From contig QXVZ01018842.1 of assembly GCA_008931825.1 (NCBI GenBank), positions 1 through 23,372 on the forward strand: 23,372 nucleotides of DNA, written 5' to 3'. How positions within the stretch are numbered: the first letter of the stretch is position 1; each line of letters begins with the position of its first letter. The translations under genes and the position numbers were made by a program. The notes under the pieces were generated by a model, which saw nothing but the letters and a program-made list of their open reading frames with translations, did no database searches and had not been told where the DNA came from. Shown piece by piece: positions 11,304 through 20,203 of the stretch. The stretch is from Phallusia fumigata (taxonomy: Eukaryota > Chordata > Ascidiacea > Phlebobranchia > Ascidiidae).

Positions 11304-11802
11304 CAGTGATGGGGAACCTGCGGCCTTTTGGACCAGTAGGGCCAAATGTTAACATATGTTATCGTGTCGCAGTGTGATGTTGATTTTATTTTACTTTGAC
11401 ATAATCAGTATTGTTAGATCACATTACAAATGTAAGTTAATTGACCCTGCAATTACTGGATAACTGCATTATAGTTGGTTGCAAGGTGGTTTGCTTGGTT
11501 GGTGCTGCTTTAGGTCTAAAAATCAACTTGATAAATTTCATTAAAATGGGAAATAGGAAACGCTATTCAAAGAATGACCTCAAAAAAGACTATTCGTAAA
11601 TGAAAGATGGCAAAGTTTAATGCAGTTAATGTCGATCTACTGATAAATATACTTAATAGCCTTCATTTCCTATGTTACCTTACAATTTAAATTTCTTAAC
11701 GGCTAAAAACCTTATGTGGATAATATAACAAACAACATAGTCGATGCGGTTTCTAAGGAAACGATGAATTGGTCGAAAAGGTTCCCCACCCCTGCCCTAA
11801 AC
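11296..11802. mobile_element. hAT-type MITE with 8-bp target-site duplication
   Basis: The element spans 11304-11794 (491 bp). The left end CAGTGATGGGGAACCT and right end AGGTTCCCCACCCCTG form near-perfect terminal inverted repeats. They are flanked on both sides by CCCTAAAC (11296-11303 and 11795-11802), the 8-bp duplication typical of hAT insertion. There is no transposase coding. The element sits 97 bp beyond the stop of the - strand pseudo-caspase. On the - strand it carries AATAAA at 11385-11390, which could serve that gene's 3' end. Confidence 0.85.
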
Positions 11803-11890
11803 ATCGGGTGGACTGAAGAGTAGTCTTGGCCCCTGAATATTGCATAGCTTTTGCATAGAGGTTCTGTGATTAAGCACAAGCAACATACCT

Positions 11891-14800
11891 TTAATGCATA
11901 TTGGCTGGTCTTTGCTTGCGAGTAAAAATAATTTCTGCAGCAAGGGTTGAGTTGATGGATGGCGTTTGCTTTTTTCCTTTTGAGGATAGGTCAACCGGTG
12001 ATGACTCAAAATGATGTGCCGTCATGTAATTGACATTCGTCAAAATCTACACAAAACTATGTGACTATCACCTACTTAAGCTTGCACTGCTAGGACAGAA
12101 CAGGACTCCTCTGCATTCATTTTCAAGCAACACTTTTATCACAAAAGATGTAAACATTTTTTTTTTCAATTTTGAACAAATGTAACTTATCTGGCATTTG
12201 GTTGTAGTACAAGTTTTATAACACACTCTATGGTGTTTTCATGAAAGCTAACAGTTGCCAACATTAATGTCACAGTATACAGTATATACAACATAAAATA
12301 CTCATTTTTGCTTGAACATTTAAAAAATTAAATATTAATGTGTTGCCACATGGTATTAAAGCCATATAAACACCACACACTTTATTCTTAAACATGCCCA
12401 CTTTAGGTGATTAACATGTGGATGCCCCAATCGTTACCTGCATTAGTCCCATTGTAGGTCCCCATTTGTGGAAGGCTGCACAAAGATTTTGAATAAAAAT
12501 TGATCCATTGCTTGGATTTCGCCAGGAACCATACCCTGTTTAACATCATAAATTTTGTATTTGCAAAACAGCTTAAACTTTGTAGTGTAGTATTTTTTGA
12601 CAAACCCAATTTTTTTGCCTTGCAGTCAATATAAAAAAGGCACATTTAGAGGGGGCTAATACAAAAAATGAAACTAGATGAAATTACTATAAATAGAAGC
12701 AGAGATACTTTTATGTAATGTCTTTAAACAATATGATATAGCAAGCGCACTTTGGTTACCACAACACAACCACAGAATGATTTTCATAAACTCAATGACT
12801 GTGGCCGCCTGTAAAAACATATGCTGGAAACAATGGTCAAATAAAACATCAATCATTTCTATGCATTGGAATCATTTCCTATGAATCCATCTATATAGTA
12901 CTGACATTTTCTGACTACATGTCAGCAAAATGGATTGACTAACTAGAAGGGTGGCATTCACCATATTGCCATTCCATTTACACTATTACCACATTTAAAA
13001 ATGAGAATATATTCACCATGTCATTTCACATTGGGTCCCATAGTTACTTAAGTTTTTTATAACATGATTGTTTCTGCAGGCAAAAACACATGGATTCCAA
13101 CACATGATAATTGTATGATAGAGTATGATAATTGTAAGGAACTGTGACTATTATGTCAAGAACAGAAGTAGATATTTTCATTTAATTTGTATGAATTATT
13201 AAATGAAATGACGGAATTGATAATACAACTAACTATAACCTAACCTACAAACTTTAAAAGGCTAGTAGGTTAACTGCTGGGGCTATGAGGTAAAACTCAT
13301 CAAATATAACACCACAATGACATGTTATACAAACTGTCCAAATTTCATCCAATTCAGAGAATGTTTACCTATTTGACCCATTTAAGGGGCCAGTGACGTA
13401 ACTGCAGGGGCTATGGGGTAAAATACATCAATTATTACACCACAATGACATGATATACAAACTGTCCACATTTCATCCAATTCGGAGATTGTTTAACAAT
13501 TTGACCCAATTTAGGGGGCTGGGGGGGTAACCATTAGGGCTATGGAGTCAATCAAAAAAGGACGACACACCACCTTGACCATATCTACCAGCTGGGAAAG
13601 TTTCATCCAAATCCATCAAACATTTGGGGGCAAAAGTGCATGGACAAGCTGCAGGGGACGAAAAAGAAAAAAAAAACAAATCAAACAGAGTGAAAACAAT
13701 ATGTGTCCCCTTCAGGAAGGGGATCAATAATAATGAAAATGAATCAATTTGCTTTGAAACACTGTCTTTTACAAACATTTGGGGTTACCACTGTCGATAC
13801 AACTTAATTTAACCAGTAAAAGAACTGCCTGTCAACCCTAACTAATCCATATATCCATATATCTGTAAAGTAGCAGCTGTGGTTGGGTTGTAAACATGTC
13901 AATGACTTAGTATGCGTTGCAGCATTTTACGTTTCAAGCTGAACAGTCAGCATTTAAATGTGTATTTGTGGTTTCAAGGTAATTATTTAGCCAATCAGGC
14001 TGACATTTTGGACAACCAATAAGCCCCTCATCTATATATCTCTGCTTTGAATTTCTAAACATTTGGATTAGTATTTCTGAACTAAAAGGCCTGTGAACAA
14101 AAATTTTTTTTCGGGTTAAAAACGTGAAAATTCGTAAATCCTACCAAAACTCATCCAATTCTTTCAAATACTTTGCATCGTACCAACTGTCAAGGAAGCT
14201 TCTAGGTGACTAGCTTCATTAAATATAGCTGTTTTCAAAAATACATTTTGGGAACTGGTGATTAAACTGACGGGTCGGCCAGGATCAAATGTCAAGTGCA
14301 CAATTTCAAATATCCAGGTATTATTAAGACAACTTTTCTTAATCAAACAGGAGGAACAAAAAGCCATTAGGTAGAGAAGAACAGAGAAAACCTGAAGGAA
14401 AATACACCTGTAATAACTTACCAGCAACAGTTGAATGCATAATAAGAAAGTCTGCTTCCAATGGAATGCTGTTTTTACACTCCAAGTATGGTCCTCTACT
14501 CTCTTCCATAAGGTTTTCATCTGATTGTTCTGGGACTTCTGCAAATCCAAATTCTCCACCAATCTTAAGGTACAAAATTTAGGTAACATTTGAACAAGTT
14601 AAAGGGCAGAATATCTGCTAAGATTGTTGAGTGTTTAGTACAAGTGCCTTGTATTGAGCATAGGGCATTAACACTAAAGACAAAAATACAACAAACAAGG
14701 GCAGAATGCAACAGCCTACAAAATAAACAAAAGTTTTTGTTTTACTATACAGACATACTGTGGCTGTTGGCAGGTTTTCATCTACATCAGGATGCTGGCT

Positions 14801-17800
14801 AGTAGTGCCCTTTGCTGATGTAACTTTGAGTCCATCATCCAAATTTACACCTCTATCTGCCTTTGAAATGTATCATAATACTGTCATATTTTTGAAATGG
14901 ATTTAAGGGCAATTTTAACAACCAATTTTTAACAACTTGAATGCCTGATCTTGATCTATCAACTGTTTTAAAATTCTAATGTAGAGTTTTTTATTCGAAA
15001 TTAAACCCCACAGTCACACTAACCAAAAGATTGACGCGTTGGCCGAGACATAGTAAATCGCCAACTCTAAACAACCCTTTCCAAGGCAGTTTTAGCAATG
15101 CGCTGTAAATCCAACAACACTGTTGCACCTTTTGACCAACCAGATAAGGCAAATATAAGCTTACATGCTATTGTACAAGAGAGTGCAACTTGGTGTACAA
15201 TGCCAAGTTTTAAAAAAATGTCTAAATTTCATCCAGTTTTGAAATCGTTTTATCATTTGACCTATGTTTGGGGCTAGTGGGGTAACTGCTGGGTCTATTG
15301 AACCAAACACAGAAATTGATACACCACAATGACCTGTGTCCAACAAAATATTTTATGTACCAACGGTCCTCAACCATAAAATTTGGAAACTGTTCAACAT
15401 GGGATTTCCCTTTTTGCTGTAGATGCATTGTGATCTTATTAACTTCCAATATTCATGCCTCATACTATTGGTTTCCTCCTGTCTGGCATAGTAGTGCAGC
15501 TCTAAATTGTCTATGTAGTCTATACTAAACTAACATTTGTGGTGCGCAAGCATATCAACAACGTTTTACAATTTTGGGGCTAGTGGGGTAACAACTGGGG
15601 CTATGGGGTCAAACGAAACAAGCGGCACCACTACATGACCATATCTACCACCTGTGAAAGTTTCATCCCAATCCAGCAAACATTTCATACCAAAAAGGTG
15701 CAGACAAACCTGCAAGGGAGAAAAAAGAAAAAAAAAACAGAGTAAAAACAATATGCGTCCGCTTCAGGGGACCCATAACAATAGAATAGTAAGCAGTTGA
15801 ATCATCACTCTCTACGTTGTGCACATATTTTTACGAGAGAACGAATGTGTTGGAACAAATGACATAAAACATTAAAGGGGAAGGGGAAACAAGGGGAAAC
15901 AATGGCGTTTGTGGTGTTAAAACAAGCCAAATATGTTGGGATTAAAACCTTAAAAGCCCACATGTGCCGTGGGTCATGGGTTTGACACCCCTATTTTAAC
16001 TGTTCGAAATGCTTGCAAATAATACCTACACTAAAAAGTATTGTCAACATTGGAAATGCAAAAGGAGCATATTTGGGCATTTTTTATGTTTTTGGAGGAC
16101 AAGTTAGTTTTTGTCAAAATGGAGGCTGTGACCTCCAATAAGAGGATGTATGGTAGGCCTAACATACCTCAACAAAGAAGAGCTTCGGCTTGCCGGCCAG
16201 CGATGGGCATTTGTCCGGTCTGAACTTAGTGGTCAATTCCTTCAGTTTGAATGAGCCATCTTTTGCATAGAGAACATCTTCTTTTCCACCATGAGTCAGC
16301 ACACAACACACAAAGCAGTCATAACTGCTGTGGTCAGCTCCGGCAACTGTACAAAAAAACAGCATTAAAATGCAAAGAAGGCTAAAGGCTTAAATGTGTG
16401 CAAACAAACTTTTTTTGCAAACCAAGCATACTTGTTTTTAAATAAGCCATTACTATGCACCAGAGACCAATCAGTGTTCGGTCAAACAAAAAAAGTGATG
16501 CTAAAAAACATTTGCTGAACATCGCCTTATATCCAATACTTTTTGTTTTATTCAAAAGGAGCATCCTCATATGAGATGCTTAGGGTTTTAAAAATACTTT
16601 ATTTTTTAGGGTTTTAAAATTTTTTTTGCTTCCATCATAAAAAATGAAAATCACTTTATATTTATGTTGGGATGTGTTGTATTTAGGATAAGTGCAACTA
16701 TACATACTAACCATATGTCCGCAAATTGGCAGGACAAATAATAAAAATAAGCAAATTTATAAAAACTTGTTTGGTGCATAACAGTTAGCATATAAACACA
16801 GATTTGGAGCTGTAAGGGTAATTATGTGGTCGATAAGGCTGAAATTTATACAATCAATAAAAGCACCCCATAAATCCTCATTTTGAATTTTGAGGCATTT
16901 GGATCAGTGTTTTTCGAAAGTAAAGGGCATGTAAACAAAAAACGAAATATTTTGGGTGAATCCAATTTAAAGTCACAAAATTCTTTCAAATACTTTACAG
17001 TCATAGACGTCAATTCCCAGGGTGGCAGGGGCGGCGGCAACCCCACTAGAATTTTCTAGGATGGCATTAATAAAAAGTCTATGCTGCTCCAGAAATTTCC
17101 TGGTCTTGTTGTTATATTCTTGATTTAAAAACATATTATGTTGCTTGTTATTTTATCACACTGCTTGGATTTAATCATTTGGCCACCCCACATGAAAAAA
17201 TATTTCATAAAAAATCCACACTATGTTTGCAGTAAATCAAATGTAAAAAATAGAAAACTTCAGTAAATATTGCTGTTTAGAAAATTTTGCATTTGGGGGC
17301 TGTGGATCAACAAATGGGTGAACTGACATAACACTTTGTTAGTGCACAACTTCAGATATCTATTTTTATGTGTGAAAATTTGAAAAAATTCGGACAACTC
17401 TTTTTTGACAAAAATTTAAGCTGAATAAACAGAATAAAGAAAAAAACAGAGACAGGCACACAATACAGTGCAAAACAAAGGAAAAAACAAAGGAAAACCT
17501 GTCACAGTAAAACACTTACTCATGTCTATCCATGACATTATGCCTTCTATGCTGCAGTCACTGATACTTCGAACATATTCAAAGCCGAGCATTTTGGCTG
17601 TGTTTTCCAGGTTCAAGGCATCTTTTTCGGTGCCATGTCGAACCTCCAATTTCATATCGAAGTGCTAAAATCGAAAAAAAATATGACAGAAATTGATCAA
17701 CTGCAAGAAAAGTTATTGTTCTTGAAAAGGTACTCTGCACATTAATAAGAATTGGTAAAAATTAATACATAATCTCATGGTAATCATCGATAATCGCAGA

Positions 17801-19403
17801 AATGAATGTTATTAAAGCATATCAGAAACAGCTGTAATCAAGATCACAGCCAGGCCACCTGCGGTCTTTAAATTTTACAACCTATGCCAGTGATTCTCAA
17901 ACTTTTTAAGATTGTGGCCAAGACTATTGCATACACATATGATTACGTCATATTCTTCACAAATAATTTGGGCTTGCAGTAAGGACAGTTTGCACACCAC
18001 AGGGGTGTGGTTCAGGATCTTTTTAAACCACTTGGAATACTGTTTTAACATTGCTCTAAACATCTGAGTGGTGGCTGTAAACAAAGTGCATGTTAAAGTC
18101 TGACCAACCTTATTCAGCCAGTTAAAGAACTAAAGGGTAGAATTAGCAAAAAGGTTTGATACTACAAAGTGGTTGCAGCATTATGCAGAAAACACATACC
18201 TTACTGAACAAGAATGCACAATAACATTAAGATATTTGAGTATTGCTAAATATAAAGATTTTAGAATGTTACATTAACATGTTTAGATTTCTTAGTTTTT
18301 GACATGTTAGCTAATTAACAAAGTTACATATTCCAGAATGAGTTGAGTGCAAATATTATTCTGGTGGTTTAAATACACTTCTTGTGTAGCACAAATTTTT
18401 TCACACCTACTTTGTTGTTAAATATGACAAACAGGCCTCTTTCAGGGTAGTTCATTTTGTATTGGAAAGTTCTAATTCCAGATTGGGATGGACGAGGNTT
18501 TTTTCACACCTACTTTGTTGTTAAATATTTTGTATTGGAATGTTCTAATTCCAGATTGGGATGGACGAGGGACAACCTCTGAGAGTTTTTTAACTGTCTC
18601 TTTTTGTCCTGTGAAAAAAATAGCATTTATCTATCTTACTGAATTTAATCCTACATAAAAGCATGCATGGATTATTTACTGTTTATGAAGTACACCAAGT
18701 AATAATTATACAGGCAAGATTTGGTCCACTGGCAGTGCTTGGTTTTAATTTTAAGTAACCTCAGTTGAAAGGTCATGGATTTGAACTAAACTGGCCAACT
18801 GTGAAATGCAAATTGATGTAGACTCCTCAGTTTGATAACCAATAACCATGATTTGTTTGACTTTATTGGAAAGATTGAATGGCCTAAATGCATTGGTATG
18901 TATAAACAAGGGCTATTTACCATTGAATAGCAAACACAAACCAAACTTTACACTAAAATCTGAATTTGGCCCTAAAATACCAAATAACTTATATTTTGTG
19001 TAATCGAAGAGTTAATCTGCAAGTAACATTCCTCATGAAACACTGGCACAAAGAATAAAACAACAGTTTCTGATGGCCCATGACAAAATACCAACGAAGT
19101 TAGACTATCCAAGCAAACACTTTTGTAACTGCTGGTAAAACATTGCTGTTGCAAGTATTATGCCCACCAGTTGACCACACACATGTGCTTAAAGTAAGCA
19201 AAAACATTTTGTACAAGGAACAATTACAACTGGATTGGTTGCAAGACACAGCCAAAATTATGGTGGTTAAACTTAAGTACTTATTGTCAGGTTTAACNAC
19301 AGGCCTCTTTCAGGGTAGTTCATTTTGTATTGGAAAGTTCTAATTCCAGATTGGGATGGACGAGGCACAACCTCTAAGAGTTTTTTAACTGTCTCTTTTT
19401 GTC
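11891..19403 (-). CDS. Catalytically dead effector-type caspase domain (pseudo-caspase), p20+p10; probably the C-terminal part of a kinase-caspase fusion
   Basis: Exons, read down the - strand: 19403-18411 (one true 125-bp exon, shown in three partial copies because of misassembly), 17664-17520, 16346-16168, 14860-14759, 14563-14422, 12535-12438 and 12046-11891 (TAA 11893-11891). All phases agree (1/0/1/0/0/1/0). Motifs in order: FQYKMNYPERGLFVIFNNK; HFDMKLEVRHGTEKDALNLE with the S1 Arg; DCFVCCVLTHGGKEDVLYAKDG with the catalytic His; LAGKPKLFFVE; ADRG where QACRG belongs; IPLEADFLIMHSTVAG; YGSWRNPSNGSIFIQNLC with the second S1 Arg; and ILTNVNYMTAHHFESS. The active-site codons are GAG (16170-16168) then GCA GAT AGA GGT (14860-14849): Gln to Glu and the nucleophile Cys to Asp. 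The caspase fold is otherwise well kept, with no frameshift, so it looks like a maintained pseudo-enzyme (compare vertebrate cFLIP) rather than a decaying gene. The 98-bp SWRN exon has the same length and phase as in the + strand caspase, which marks them as paralogues. Confidence 0.88.
13261..13735. repeat. Degenerate tandem repeat, about 126-bp units, with A-rich tail
   Basis: Three successive units start near 13261, 13387 and 13514. Shared blocks are GGGGCTATGGGGTAAAA, ACACCACAATGACATG, TATACAAACTGTCCA, ATTTCATCCAATTC and ATTTGACCCA. The third unit diverges (GACCATATCTACCAGCTGGG, GTTTCATCCAAATCCATCAA) and ends in an A-rich tract followed by ACAATATGTGTCCCCTTCAG. A related copy lies at 15195-15770. 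I do not recognise the family. Confidence 0.7.
13950..14180. repeat. Dispersed intronic repeat, copy 1
   Basis: Diverged partner of 16790-17003. Both contain AAGGTAATTAT, a GGCTGA motif, a CCAATAA/TCAATAA-AGC-CCC motif, a TTTGAATTT motif, ATTTGGAT-AGT, GTAAACAAAAA-like tracts and end ATTCTTTCAAATACTTT. Unknown family; copies sit in two different introns of the - strand gene. Confidence 0.5.
15195..15770. repeat. Second copy of the about 126-bp repeat family
   Basis: ATTTCATCCAG, ATTTGACC and GGGGCTAGTGGGGTAACTGC occur at about 15227-15290. GGGGCTAGTGGGGTAACAAC, GGGGCTATGGGGTC, GACCATATCTACCACCTG and the A-rich tail with AACAATATGCGTCCGCTTCAG occur at 15577-15770. It matches the array at 13261-13735 unit by unit, with about 200 bp of other sequence between the two parts. 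Confidence 0.65.
15940..15993. mobile_element. hAT-type element, right end only
   Basis: GGGTCATGGGTTTGACACCCCT ends near 15992 and resembles the right terminus of hAT MITEs (GGGTTTGACACCCCTG). No left partner (CAGGGGTGTCAAACC) was seen nearby. Old fragment. Confidence 0.35.
16347..17519. other. Intron of the pseudo-caspase gene; no gene seen
   Basis: Lies between the HGTEKD exon and the THGG exon. It contains repeat copy 2 (16790-17003). A GC-rich patch at about 17008-17045 (CCAGGGTGGCAGGGGCGGCGG) stands out from the AT-rich surroundings and may be the end of a mobile element. Confidence 0.5.
16790..17003. repeat. Dispersed intronic repeat, copy 2
   Basis: Partner of 13950-14180, sharing GGTAATTAT, TCAATAAAAGCACCCC, TTTTGAATTTTGAGGCATTTGGATCAG and ATTCTTTCAAATACTTTAC. 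Further faint similarity occurs around 21420-21600 (AGAAGCACCCCAAC). Confidence 0.5.
17888..18020 (+). mobile_element. hAT-type element, left end only
   Basis: CAGTGATTCTCAAACTTTTT followed by AAGATTGTGGCC is a characteristic hAT left terminus. No matching right terminus was located before the next exon. The right boundary given is nominal. Confidence 0.4.
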
Positions 19404-20111
19404 CTGTGAAAAAAATAGCATTTATCCATCTTACTGAATGTAATCCTACATAAAAGCATGCATGGACTATTTACTGTTTATGAAGTACACCAGGTAATAA
19501 TTATATAGGCAAGATTTGGTCCACTGACAGCGCTTGGTTTTAATTTTAAGTAACCTCAGTTGAAAGGTCACGGATTTGAACTAAACTGGCTAAATGCAAG
19601 CCTTCCGGCCAACTGTGAAATGCAAAATGATGTAGACTCCTCAGTTTGATAACCAATAACCATGATTTGTTTGACTTTATTGGAAAGATTGAATGGCCTA
19701 AATGCATTGGTATGTATAAACAGGGGCTATTTACCATTGAATAGCAAACACAAACCAAACTTTACATTAAAATCTGAATTTGGCCCTAAAATACCAAATA
19801 ACTTATATTTTGTGTAATCGAAGAGTTAATCTGTGAGTAACATTCCTCATGAAACACTGGCACAAAGAATAAAACAACAGTTTCTGATGGCCCATGACAA
19901 AATACCAACGAAGTTAGACTATCCAAGCAAACACTTTTGTAACTGCTGGTAAAACATTGCTGTTGCAAGTATTATGCCCACCAGTTGACCACACACATGT
20001 GCTTAAAGTAAGCAAAAACATTATGTACAAGAAACAATTACAACTGGATTGGTTGCAAGACACAGCCAAAATTATGGTGGTTAAACTTAAGTACTTATTG
20101 TCAGGTTTAAC
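18411..20111. repeat. Allelic duplication caused by an inserted haplotype contig (gaps at 18498 and 19298)
   Basis: 18514-19297 and 19299-20109 are near-identical and cover the first caspase exon plus upstream intron, differing by scattered SNPs and small indels (for example about 20 extra bases near 19590-19607). The sequence left of the N at 18498 overlaps exactly, for about 67 bp, with the sequence right of the N at 19298. So 18499-19297 behaves as the alternate-allele contig wedged between two contigs that really join each other. The exon therefore appears as 18411-18497 (partial), 18514-18608 (complete but 30 bp shorter) and 19299-19403 (partial). Confidence 0.85.
18765..18795 (+). repeat. 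tRNA-like B-box motif (possible SINE relic), present on both allelic copies
   Basis: GGATTTGAACT at 18777-18787 resembles a pol III B box, with a loose A-box-like TGGCAGTGCTTGG about 40 bp upstream. The second allele has it at 19572-19582. No complete tRNA fold is visible. Confidence 0.25.
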
Positions 20112-20203
20112 AACAAAACAGTTTTTTTCACTCACGCAGAAGAAAATGTGAGAACAATGTAAGTAGGGAGTTCAAAATTAAAACACAATGGTGATGCCCA
20201 ATT

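Larger units (their letters stand above)
12536..14421. other. Intron of the pseudo-caspase gene, repeat-rich
   Basis: The intron between the exon ending STVAG and the YGSWRN exon. It holds a short doubled motif ATGATAATTGTA at about 13105-13135, the tandem 126-bp repeat array at 13261-13676 and a dispersed repeat at about 13950-14180. No coding sequence was recognised besides the flanking exons. Confidence 0.6.

Noticed and set aside
14759-14860. The ADRG exon as a mis-chosen exon, with a true ACRG exon elsewhere
   Set aside because: Its phase is 0/0, it sits at the same intron position as in the paralogue, the following residues align (RGVNLDDG against RGFELMEG), and no other ACRG-like exon was found on the - strand between 14564 and 16167.
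18411-19403. Three real tandem copies of the first caspase exon
   Set aside because: Two copies are cut exactly at the single Ns and overlap each other perfectly, and the third lies in a block that duplicates the neighbouring intron with SNP-level differences. An allelic contig explains all of this.
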